From NCBI GenBank assembly GCA_038249605.1, contig JBBSDH010000125.1, forward strand, positions 1 to 12,389: a stretch of 12,389 nucleotides of DNA, in the 5' to 3' direction. Position 1 is the stretch's first letter, and every line of letters starts with the position of its first letter. This document shows, piece after piece, positions 1 through 5,832 of the stretch. Both the position numbers and the translations under genes were made by a program. A model generated the notes under the pieces. That model was given only the letters and a program-made list of their open reading frames with translations. It did no database searches and had not been told where the DNA came from. This DNA comes from M3007 sp038249605. Its GTDB lineage: Bacteria > Bacteroidota > Bacteroidia > Chitinophagales > Saprospiraceae.

Positions 1-13
1 AAGATGAACGCTC

Positions 14-88
14 ACTTTAAACTTTAAACTTTAAACTTTAAACTTTAAACTTTAAACTTTAAACTTTAAACTTTAAACTTTAAACTTT
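14..88. repeat. Heptanucleotide tandem repeat (ACTTTAA)n
   Basis: Ten perfect copies of ACTTTAA followed by a 5-bp partial copy (75 bp, 10.7 units) with no interruptions. Read on the minus strand the unit is AGTTTAA, and the first three units form the last six codons and the TAA stop of the glycosyltransferase gene. The remaining copies lie beyond the stop. The absence of any sequence variation suggests recent slippage expansion or homogenisation. Confidence 0.97.
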
Positions 89-1142
89 CCAGCCAATTTT
101 TCAGGATGGGTTCAAACGCTTGTTTGTCGAACATTTGAGGTTGTAAACCGAGGGTGTAGTCGAGTGAATCGAGGCCGGACTCGAGGTCGATGTCGGTTTG
201 GTTTTGAGTGACAAAAATATTTTTTTCGGATAAAAATTTGGCGAGGTATTCCTGCTCCGTTTGTCCGGGCGTAGGAATGAGGATGGCTTTTTTGCCCAAC
301 ACGGCGAGGTCCATGATGCTGCTGTAGCCCGAGCGGCAAACCACGGCATTGCTGGCCAGGAGCACATCGTTCAATTCGCGGGAGGTCAGGTAAGATACCA
401 CCTCCACATTGTCGGCAGCGTAGTGGTGTTGTTTGGCTTGCGTTTTCCCCTGGATGAAAATAAAACGCAGTGACGGCATGCCTATGGCTTGTTCGATCAG
501 ACGTTGTTCGAGGATGGTGCGTTGTGGTTCGGGACCGGAAAGCACAACAGCGACGTCGTATTCCTGATCCTGTTCATAACGTTCCATACGACTGAGGATG
601 CCTATAAATCGGGTATGTTTATCGGCTTGATGGCGTTGGGAAAGCACACCCGAAAGGCGTGGTTCTTCAGGAGCATCGGGCACCCATACTTCGTTGAATT
701 TGGAAAGAGCTATGCGCAGCAGTCTGTTGGCCGACCATTCGATGCCGCGGTTGGGCACCTGCAGGTTCAACTGGTGGGTAAGTACAACGGAATGTATATG
801 TTTTGAAAAACATCCGTAACGGTTGTCGGAAATGATGCCGCAGATGTTGTGTTTTAGCGAGAGGCGCTCGGTGGTTTCGTGTTCGGCACGGATGGCATAA
901 AGGATGCGCGGCAGTTGCATCCCGATGTTCAAAACCATGTTCGGTTTTTCATACCGGATGCGGTACGACGGCAGTTCGACAGCGGTCAGGTGTGGAAATT
1001 CGGCGCGGAGCAGGTGCAGCGCTACCCCATCGGAAGCCAACACTGGTTCGGCGCCAAGTTTTTCAAGTGTATGGATGAGCGGAATACACCTTGTAACATG
1101 GCCTAAACCCCAATTGAGTGGTGCAATGAGGATACGTTTCAA
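66..1142 (-). CDS. MurG-like glycosyltransferase (GT28-type C-terminal domain)
   Basis: A 358-residue protein with the two-domain GT-B plan of the MurG/UDP-sugar transferase group. The N-terminal domain opens with MKRILIAPLNWGLGHVTR (glycine-rich loop, residues 12-16) and carries an SDNRYG motif at about 105-110. The C-terminal half contains the family's nucleotide-sugar site, RSGYSSIMDLAVLGKKAILIP at about 270-290 and PGQTEQ at 292-297. Members of this group move a hexose or GlcNAc to a lipid or cell-envelope acceptor; the acceptor cannot be read from the sequence. The start is TTG: no in-frame ATG precedes it before a stop at 1191-1193, and the reading begins exactly at the canonical MKRILIAPLNWGxGH. 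The C-terminal residues SLKFKV and the stop are encoded by the heptamer repeat. A MurG proper is unlikely because no division or cell-wall genes surround it. Confidence 0.85.
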   Translation of the reverse strand: MKRILIAPLNWGLGHVTRCIPLIHTLEKLGAEPVLASDGVALHLLRAEFPHLTAVELPSYRIRYEKPNMVLNIGMQLPRILYAIRAEHETTERLSLKHNICGIISDNRYGCFSKHIHSVVLTHQLNLQVPNRGIEWSANRLLRIALSKFNEVWVPDAPEEPRLSGVLSQRHQADKHTRFIGILSRMERYEQDQEYDVAVVLSGPEPQRTILEQRLIEQAIGMPSLRFIFIQGKTQAKQHHYAADNVEVVSYLTSRELNDVLLASNAVVCRSGYSSIMDLAVLGKKAILIPTPGQTEQEYLAKFLSEKNIFVTQNQTDIDLESGLDSLDYTLGLQPQMFDKQAFEPILKNWLESLKFKV

Positions 1143-1191
1143 AATAGAATGGTTTACCTTAGCGTTGATATCGGTATCAGTGAACCGGCTC

Positions 1192-1199
1192 TAAATGTA
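1192..1199 (-). promoter_or_regulatory. Possible -7 box for the glycosyltransferase gene
   Basis: On the minus strand the octamer TACATTTA matches the Bacteroidota -7 consensus TAnnTTTG at all fixed positions but the last. It lies about 50 nt upstream of the TTG start. At the expected 19-nt spacing the -33 box would be TTTT rather than TTTG. This is a weak call. Confidence 0.25.
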
Positions 1200-1214
1200 A
1201 AACATGTTTTCGCT

Positions 1215-1325
1215 ATGAAAAAAATTAATTGGTGGCGCGTCTTTTTCTTCCTCTGCATGGCGGGCATGGTGGTGCTCGAATCCTGCGCAATTTTCAAACC
1301 CAAGTGCGATTGCCCGAAATGGTAA
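1215..1325 (+). CDS. Small lipoprotein, 36 residues
   Basis: The frame ATG...TAA encodes 36 residues. It starts MKKINWWR (basic n-region), continues with a hydrophobic core VFFFLCMAGMVVL (9-21), and reaches a lipobox-like LESC with the lipid-accepting cysteine at residue 24. The mature part is only AIFKPKCDCPKW after the cysteine. This matches a pattern seen in Bacteroidota of tiny lipoproteins ending in a CxCPK-type tail (recalled family resemblance, not searched). The -2 residue is Glu, which is unusual for a lipobox. The gene stands alone on the plus strand, divergent from the glycosyltransferase and convergent with rng, and a strong terminator hairpin follows 18 nt after the stop. Function unknown; probable periplasm-facing lipoprotein. 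Confidence 0.7.
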   Translation: MKKINWWRVFFFLCMAGMVVLESCAIFKPKCDCPKW

Positions 1326-1327
1326 AT

Positions 1328-1456
1328 TAGCAGGCAGCAGGCAAAAAAATACCCAATTGTTTGATTTGCAAACATTTGGGTATTTTTTTCAAGGAGTTTT
1401 TCAAATTATTCCCCCTACGAGGCCGTAGGCCGAGGAGCCCTGCCTGCTGCCTGCTA
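1328..1456. repeat. 129-bp palindromic intergenic block with 16-bp inverted ends
   Basis: The 16-mer TAGCAGGCAGCAGGCA at 1328-1343 is repeated as its exact reverse complement at 1441-1456. Between the arms lie a long terminator hairpin (1343-1389) and a smaller hairpin CCTACG (1414-1419) / CGTAGG (1424-1429). The right arm includes the TAG stop of rng (1454-1456) and the left arm starts 2 nt after the lipoprotein stop, so the block fills the whole convergent gap. It resembles a REP- or MITE-like element, but no target-site duplication is evident. Confidence 0.75.
1343..1389. terminator. Bidirectional rho-independent terminator
   Basis: A 14-bp perfect stem AAAAAAATACCCAA (1343-1356) / TTGGGTATTTTTTT (1376-1389), one T-T mismatch, then 6 further pairs (1358-1363 with 1369-1374) and a 5-nt loop. 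The A7 and T7 ends give a U tract for transcripts in either direction, which suits the convergent lipoprotein and rng genes. Confidence 0.9.
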
Positions 1457-3004
1457 GTTCAGTCTTATCTCATCGTCGTCGCCTTCGAAGAAACGGTAGT
1501 CGGTGAGTTGGTAATCGGAGTGGGCGACAATGCGTATCCACTTTTTGTATTTCATGAACCAGCGCATCTGGCGGCTGGGCCAGCCTTTTTTGAGGAAAGC
1601 TTCAAGGTAAGGGTGAACCCGCAGGCAGAGCGACATTTTGGGTGTCGATTGCATCACAAATTCAAGGTCCCTTTCTATTTCATCGGTCAAAAGGATGGTG
1701 GCGTTTACGCTACCTGTTCCCTGACAGGTGGGGCAAACTTCGGAGGTATTGAGCACCACTTCCGGTCGGGCGCGTTCGCGGGTGATTTGCATCAGGCCGA
1801 ATTTGGACAACGGCAGGATGGTGTGTTGCGAACGGTCTTTTTTCATGAAGTCCTCCATCGCTTTGCTGAGTTGCTTGCGGTGTTCGAGGTTTTTCATGTC
1901 TATGAAGTCGATAACGATCAATCCACCAATGTCGCGCAGGCGTATTTGCCTTGCGATTTCTTCGGCGGCTTCGAGGTTGACCTGCAGGATGGTTTGATCC
2001 ACATCGCCGGAGATCAGTTTGTGACCGCTGTTCACGTCGATGACGTGCATGGCTTCCGTTTTGTCGATGATGATGTAGGCGCCACTGGTCATGGTGGCTG
2101 TTTTGCCGAAGGCAGCTTTGATTTGGCGTGTTACGCCATACTGTTCGAACAAAGGTTTGCTGCCGCTGTGCAGTTGAGCGATGTTGACGTACTCCGGACT
2201 GTTGTTTTGCAGGTACGAACGGATGTCGGTATAGAGTTCCTTTTCATTCACCACGATGCGGCTGAATGAATCGGTGAGCAGGTCGCGCAGGACACTGGCA
2301 GGTTTGTCGAGTTCGCTGAGCAGTTTGGCCGGTGGGTTGGCTGTTTTGAGCTGCTTGAAAATTTCTTCCCATTTGCTCATCAGGTGCATGAGTTCCTCGT
2401 GCAGTTCCTGCACTTTTTTCCCTTCGGCTGCGGTGCGCATGATGAGTCCGAAGTTTTTGGGTTTGATGCTTTCGGCCAGGGCGTGCAAGCGTTTGCGCTC
2501 ATCGTTGCTGGCAATTTTTTTCGACACGGAAACCGCGTCGGAAAAAGGTGAAAGTACCATGTAGCGCCCCGGGAGCGTGAGCTCACAGGAGAGGCGTGGG
2601 CCTTTGGTGGAAATGGGCTCTTTCAGGATCTGGACGAGCAGGGGCCAGCGTTTGTTGAGCACCTGATCCACTTTACCGGTTTTGACAATATCGTCTTCAA
2701 ACTTGAAGTTGTCGAGTTTGGAAGTGCTGATGCTGCCATTGATGACCCCATTGGACCATTTCATCATCGACCGCATTTTCGGGCCCAGGTCGGTGTAGTG
2801 CAGGAAGGCATCTTTGCGGTGACCAATGTCGATGAAGGCCGCATTGAGGCCAGGCATGAGCTTGCGAATTTTGCCGATCAGGATATCTCCTACGGTAAAA
2901 TTGTTGTTGGTTTTTTGATGGTGAAGTTCGACAAGTTTGCCGCCTTCAAGCAACGCTATTTCGACTCCCGTCGGGCTTGCGTTGATAATAAGTTCTTTTT
3001 CCAC
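1454..3004 (-). CDS. rng: Ribonuclease G (RNase E/G family)
   Basis: A 516-residue RNase E/G catalytic protein, the usual length for stand-alone RNase G in Bacteroidota and without the long degradosome tail of enterobacterial RNase E. The S1 RNA-binding domain lies at about 35-130 (NNFTVGDILIGKI...GLNAAFIDIG). The DNase I-like catalytic part carries the two metal-binding aspartates in VIDVNSG (D323) and GLIVIDFIDM (D366). A Zn-link CPTCQGTG sits at 424-431. The enzyme cleaves single-stranded AU-rich RNA, preferring 5'-monophosphate ends, and matures rRNA and starts mRNA decay. The start is GTG; an in-frame stop seven codons upstream (3023-3025) leaves no earlier candidate. The TAG stop lies in the right arm of the inverted-repeat block. 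The gene is separated from the HU unit by a terminator near 3281 and a structured leader. Confidence 0.96.
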   Translation of the reverse strand: MEKELIINASPTGVEIALLEGGKLVELHHQKTNNNFTVGDILIGKIRKLMPGLNAAFIDIGHRKDAFLHYTDLGPKMRSMMKWSNGVINGSISTSKLDNFKFEDDIVKTGKVDQVLNKRWPLLVQILKEPISTKGPRLSCELTLPGRYMVLSPFSDAVSVSKKIASNDERKRLHALAESIKPKNFGLIMRTAAEGKKVQELHEELMHLMSKWEEIFKQLKTANPPAKLLSELDKPASVLRDLLTDSFSRIVVNEKELYTDIRSYLQNNSPEYVNIAQLHSGSKPLFEQYGVTRQIKAAFGKTATMTSGAYIIIDKTEAMHVIDVNSGHKLISGDVDQTILQVNLEAAEEIARQIRLRDIGGLIVIDFIDMKNLEHRKQLSKAMEDFMKKDRSQHTILPLSKFGLMQITRERARPEVVLNTSEVCPTCQGTGSVNATILLTDEIERDLEFVMQSTPKMSLCLRVHPYLEAFLKKGWPSRQMRWFMKYKKWIRIVAHSDYQLTDYRFFEGDDDEIRLN

Positions 3005-3280
3005 GGCGTGCGGGATGTGTTTTTAGCAGGCGCGACGCACGCTACAAACGACCTAAGCCTGCTTCCGGGGTACAGTGGAAGCGGGCTCAGAACTTAAGAC
3101 AGCCGGAACGGCTTGGTCATAAAACATTGGCACGAAACGGATCTCGAAGGTCCGGGCAAGGAGGCATTCAACCGATGGGGCAAACGGTTGGGTGGAGCTG
3201 CTTGGGGTGGCAAAAATGCTTACCCGGTCGAAAAAATGCCAATAAGGTGGACGCTGGATGTCCGGGATGGCCTACCATTG
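3005..3280 (-). other. Gene-free, hairpin-rich rng leader region
   Basis: No convincing gene was found on either strand. Three perfect or near-perfect hairpins are visible. GCGTGCG (3006-3012) / CGCACGC (3036-3042) ends 1 nt before the rng GTG, with the A-rich ribosome-entry segment in its loop. An 11-bp stem pairs 3056-3066 with 3077-3087 (one G-U). A 6-bp stem pairs 3169-3174 with 3185-3190. The rng promoter must lie here, but no TAnnTTTG match was found on the minus strand. Motifs of RNase P RNA, SRP RNA and tmRNA were looked for and not seen. Confidence 0.55.
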
Positions 3281-3319
3281 AAAAACTTTCCGCATACCGT
3301 CATGCAGCTTGCGGAAAGT
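3281..3319 (-). terminator. Rho-independent terminator of the HU-TPR-bS22 unit
   Basis: On the minus strand ACTTTCCGCA (3319-3310) pairs perfectly with TGCGGAAAGT (3294-3285) across a 15-nt loop, followed directly by four more T (3284-3281). The T tract exists only in this direction, so it should stop transcripts coming from the HU operon before rng. Confidence 0.75.
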
Positions 3320-3354
3320 CATCGTTACCGGCGGAATCGTTCGTCGCTGACCCT

Positions 3355-3393
3355 GGCAGCGGTGCTTTGTGATGGCACAAAAACACCGCTGCC
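3355..3393 (-). other. Strong hairpin 3' of the bS22-like gene
   Basis: GGCAGCGGTG (3355-3364) and CACCGCTGCC (3384-3393) pair perfectly, and inside them TTTGTG (3366-3371) pairs with CACAAA (3376-3381) around a 4-nt loop. There is no T tract after it in either direction. It begins 13 nt after the stop of the small ribosomal protein gene and may protect the transcript 3' end rather than terminate; that role is inference. Confidence 0.6.
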
Positions 3394-3406
3394 TGTGGTT
3401 CAGTCA

Positions 3407-3502
3407 CTATCGATTCTTTTTCTTATGGCGGTTTTTGCGCAGGCGTTTTTTACGCTTGTGCGTTGCAATTTTGTGGCGTTTACGTTTTTTTCCGCAAGGC
3501 AT
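3407..3502 (-). CDS. AURKAIP1/COX24-domain small ribosomal protein (bS22/mS38-like), 31 residues
   Basis: A 31-residue, extremely basic peptide: it starts MPCGKKRKRHKIATHKRKKR and goes on LRKNRHKKKNR. It matches from memory the short Bacteroidota proteins annotated as AURKAIP1/COX24 domain-containing, which relate to mitochondrial mS38 and actinobacterial bS22, proteins of the small ribosomal subunit. Over half of the residues are Lys, Arg or His, as expected for a peptide threaded into rRNA. The ATG start lies 27 nt after the TPR gene stop in the same direction, so it is probably the last gene of the HU-TPR unit, just before a terminator. It is much shorter than usual ORF cut-offs and easily missed. 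The role in the ribosome is family knowledge; its exact position in this organism's ribosome is inference. Confidence 0.85.
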   Translation of the reverse strand: MPCGKKRKRHKIATHKRKKRLRKNRHKKKNR

Positions 3503-3529
3503 ATCGCTCAGGTATTTAATGTTTACGAT

Positions 3530-4330
3530 TTATTGTTCAGGCGAACGATTTGCCTCACGGCATTTGTTCGCAAATTCTTCAGCTTTGGCAATGTTGCCGG
3601 CGCCTTCGTACGCTTTGGAAAGCAAGCACGGAGTGCTGGACTTGGTGGGTTCGAGTTCGTAAGCTTTTTCGAGCCTTTGAATCGCCCGCTCCCATTGCCC
3701 TGTTTTGATGGCCAACCGTCCCAGTGCGTTGTAAACAGCAGGTTCGTTTGGATATTTGGCTTCCAATTCGCGCAACAGCAATACTGCCTGCATCGGATTG
3801 TCGGCCGAGGGTTGTTCGGCATACACCAACGCCATGTTCACCCGGTGTTCGGGTTCGTCCGGATTGAGTGAGGCCGCACTTTCAAACGCTTTAACAGACC
3901 TGCCTGCACTGTATTGGCGCAAAACAGGGTTTTCGCTGCCTTGAAGCGCCTGGAAATAAGTGGCTCCCGCCACCGACCAGGCTGCATCGGTCATTTCTAT
4001 TTCAGCAACACGTTCGGCGAAACCTCCCGCAACTGCCAAGTTTCCACTACGGTACCAAAACCCCGAAAGTTTTTTAAGCGCTTCGGCACGTTCGGCATCG
4101 GTGGTAACAGCATTAAACTGTTTGTCCAGTTCATATACGGCGGCAATATCCGCCTCCGCCAAATGTTCACGAGCATCCGCCAAAAGGGTTTCAAAACTCG
4201 TGGCTTCGCCTTGTATGGCCCTCGATTGTTCGATCTTGTGCTGCCCGGAAGGCTTCGTATCAAACCCGAGGTAAAGTCCCAAAAAAAGAACCAATGCTGC
4301 TAAAAGTGCGAAATACTGTTGCTTCTTCAT
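3530..4330 (-). CDS. Membrane-anchored tetratricopeptide-repeat protein
   Basis: A 266-residue protein with an N-terminal uncleaved anchor or signal (MKKQQYFALLAALVLFLGLYLGF; hydrophobic at about 7-22, no lipobox Cys) and a soluble part rich in helical TPR-like repeats. The clearest units are around residues 117-157 (WSVAGATYFQAL...AFESAASLNPDEPEH), 162-195, 196-229 (EPAVYNALGRLAIKTGQWERAIQRLEKAYELEP) and 230-262. TPRs mediate protein-protein contacts, so a periplasmic or membrane-surface scaffold is likely, but no partner can be named. It starts 26 nt after the HU stop and ends 27 nt before the bS22-like gene, which implies co-transcription. A TPR gene next to HU and RNase G is a familiar arrangement in Bacteroidota (recalled, not searched). 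Confidence 0.85.
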   Translation of the reverse strand: MKKQQYFALLAALVLFLGLYLGFDTKPSGQHKIEQSRAIQGEATSFETLLADAREHLAEADIAAVYELDKQFNAVTTDAERAEALKKLSGFWYRSGNLAVAGGFAERVAEIEMTDAAWSVAGATYFQALQGSENPVLRQYSAGRSVKAFESAASLNPDEPEHRVNMALVYAEQPSADNPMQAVLLLRELEAKYPNEPAVYNALGRLAIKTGQWERAIQRLEKAYELEPTKSSTPCLLSKAYEGAGNIAKAEEFANKCREANRSPEQ

Positions 4331-4356
4331 GTATCTGCCCGGAGGGCAAAAAAATA

Positions 4357-4668
4357 TTAGTCCTCAGTCTCTTCGTCGGGTAAGGAAGTCACATTCTTCT
4401 TAACCTGTTCAACAAAAATTTTGGCAGGTTTGAAAGAAGGAATATAATGCTCCGGAATTTCAATGGATGCACCTTTTTTGATGTGTCGACCAACCTTTTT
4501 TGCGCGTTTTTTGATCACAAAGCTTCCAAAACCGCGAATGTATACGTTTTCACCATCTTGCAAAGATGTCTTAATTTCTTTAAAAAGCGCTTCAAGCGAC
4601 ACCAGCACGTCCACTTTGGCAATGCCGGTCTTCTCGGAAATGGCGTTCACCAGGTCAGCCTTTCTCAT
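4357..4668 (-). CDS. HU family DNA-binding protein
   Basis: A 103-residue HU/IHF-type nucleoid protein. Residues 1-45 form the helical dimerisation part (MRKADLVNAISEKTGIAK...). The HU signature follows at 46-62 (GFGSFVIKKRAKKVGRH), then the beta-arm and IPEHYIPSFKPAK at 71-83. The C-terminus carries a short acidic extension, DEETED. At the arm tip the usual NP pair of the RNPxTG motif is replaced by RHIKKG, so the DNA-intercalating proline is absent. Variants of this sort occur in Bacteroidota HU paralogues. The protein bends and compacts DNA as a dimer. The gene is the first of the HU-TPR-bS22 unit and has a well-formed promoter 60-90 nt upstream; the start ATG is preceded by an A-rich segment rather than a Shine-Dalgarno. 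Confidence 0.95.
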   Translation of the reverse strand: MRKADLVNAISEKTGIAKVDVLVSLEALFKEIKTSLQDGENVYIRGFGSFVIKKRAKKVGRHIKKGASIEIPEHYIPSFKPAKIFVEQVKKNVTSLPDEETED

Positions 4669-4731
4669 GTTTTACTTCGTTGATTTTGAATCAGTTATGA
4701 ACGAAAATTGGGTATCCTAAAAAATGAGTCG

Positions 4732-4762
4732 CAAAGATCGCACTTTTTTCCGTCCCAACAAA
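4732..4762 (-). promoter_or_regulatory. Bacteroidota-type promoter for the HU operon
   Basis: On the minus strand TTTG (4762-4759) is followed after exactly 19 nt by GATCTTTG (4739-4732). The consensus is TTTG-19-TAnnTTTG, so only the first base of the -7 box deviates. Transcription should begin near 4725, giving a leader of roughly 57 nt before the HU ATG. Confidence 0.65.
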
Positions 4763-4870
4763 CATTTGCCTGTTTTTTTCTACCACAAATCATCTTGAAA
4801 ATCAAGCAATACCAACGCGCCTTGAACGTCAAAAAAGTAAGTGAAAACCTTATGGACTGCAGGTTTTTGC

Positions 4871-4878
4871 TACATTTG
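4871..4878 (+). promoter_or_regulatory. Putative -7 box for yicC
   Basis: TACATTTG is a perfect match to TAnnTTTG and lies about 70 nt upstream of the yicC ATG. The -33 position at 19-nt spacing reads CCTT, a poor match. It is divergent from the HU promoter, about 110 nt away. Confidence 0.45.
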
Positions 4879-4948
4879 CTTTCCTTTGGCGGGCACTTCG
4901 CCATCCATCCGCTTGCCACTTATCCATAAACCAACTTACAAAAAGAAT

Positions 4949-5827
4949 ATGCTTTTATCCATGACCGGGTACGGTCGCGCGACCGGAACCTACGCCGGCA
5001 AAACCATCTCGGTTGAAGTGCGCGCTCTGAATTCAAAATTGACCGACCTCAAGCTGCGATTGCCCGGCGATTACAAAGAAAAAGAAATCGAACTGCGCAA
5101 ATTGATCACCGACCATGCCGAACGTGGCAAAATCGACCTGATCCTCGAAGTTCAAAACGCCGACGGCGCCGCAAGCGTAAGCCTTAACGAAGGCCTTTTC
5201 CGTGGTTACCACCGCGAACTTGTACGCATCGCCGCCGATCTCAACCTCCCTACCGGCGATATGTTGCAAACCCTGCTGCGCATCCCCAACGTGGTGGCCA
5301 GCGCCAGCAATGAAGTTGAAGAAGAAGAATTTCAGGCCATCTGCGCCGCCCTCACCCAGGCCCTCGACCACATGAAAAATTTTCGCAGGCAAGAAGGTAA
5401 ATCTCTCGAATCCGACCTGCGCCTGCGCATCGCCAACATCCTGCTCGCTCTCAGTGAAGTAGCACCCTATGAACAAGCCCGCGTAGTGCGCATGCGCGAA
5501 CGCCTGCACAACAACGTAGCAGAACACCTCGGTAAAGAAAACCTCGACGCCAACCGCTTCGAACAGGAAATCCTGTTTTACCTCGAAAAAATGGACATCA
5601 ATGAGGAAAAAGTGCGCCTCGAACAACACTGCAAGTACTTTCTTGAACAAATAGAACAAAAAAACCAACAGGCCGCTGGCCGTACCCTGAACTTCATCAG
5701 CCAGGAAATAGGCCGCGAAATCAATACCCTCGGCGCCAAAGCTTACGACGCCGACATCCAAAAACTCGTGGTGCAAATGAAAGACGAACTGGAAAAAGTA
5801 AAAGAGCAACTCGCAAACGTGCTTTAA
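4949..5827 (+). CDS. yicC: YicC/YloC-type endoribonuclease
   Basis: A 292-residue protein of the YicC family, close to the family's usual 285-295. The N-terminal domain opens with the hallmark SMTGYGRA (residues 4-11) followed by EVRALNSK. The C-terminal DUF1732 part holds the conserved block EGKSLESDL, then MDINEEKVRLEQH, and the terminal GRTLNFISQEIGREINTLGAKAYD. Escherichia YicC and Bacillus YloC have been shown to act as endoribonucleases in RNA turnover. The frame stays open 36 codons further upstream, but the start at MLLSMTGYG is chosen because it matches the family's N-terminus, has an A-rich leader, and the longer version would span the promoter. In many bacteria gmk follows yicC; here the next gene is purQ on the other strand, 5 nt away. 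Confidence 0.95.
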   Translation: MLLSMTGYGRATGTYAGKTISVEVRALNSKLTDLKLRLPGDYKEKEIELRKLITDHAERGKIDLILEVQNADGAASVSLNEGLFRGYHRELVRIAADLNLPTGDMLQTLLRIPNVVASASNEVEEEEFQAICAALTQALDHMKNFRRQEGKSLESDLRLRIANILLALSEVAPYEQARVVRMRERLHNNVAEHLGKENLDANRFEQEILFYLEKMDINEEKVRLEQHCKYFLEQIEQKNQQAAGRTLNFISQEIGREINTLGAKAYDADIQKLVVQMKDELEKVKEQLANVL

Positions 5828-5832
5828 GTCGA

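Noticed and set aside
14..88. CRISPR-like array at either window end (14-88 and 12211-12282)
   Set aside because: Units are 7 and 4 bp with no spacers, and no cas genes are present.
1361..2269. 302-codon plus-strand open frame
   Set aside because: It is antisense to rng, whose catalytic residues are intact; codon bias of the real gene keeps the opposite strand open.
3005..3406. RNase P RNA, SRP RNA or tmRNA in the rng-HU gap
   Set aside because: The conserved RNase P core, the SRP GGAAGGAAGCAGC-type loop and tmRNA ends were looked for on both strands by eye and not found.
3113..3871. 252-codon plus-strand open frame
   Set aside because: It overlaps the TPR and small ribosomal protein genes on the opposite strand; its product is low-complexity aromatic-rich shadow sequence with no recognisable motif.
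4841..4948. N-terminal extension of YicC by 36 residues
   Set aside because: The family starts at MxxSMTGYG, and the extension overlaps the probable promoter; the added residues have no family match.
5033..5809. 258-codon minus-strand open frame opposite yicC
   Set aside because: The product is Phe/Val-rich mirror sequence of a well-conserved YicC protein, with no motif of its own.
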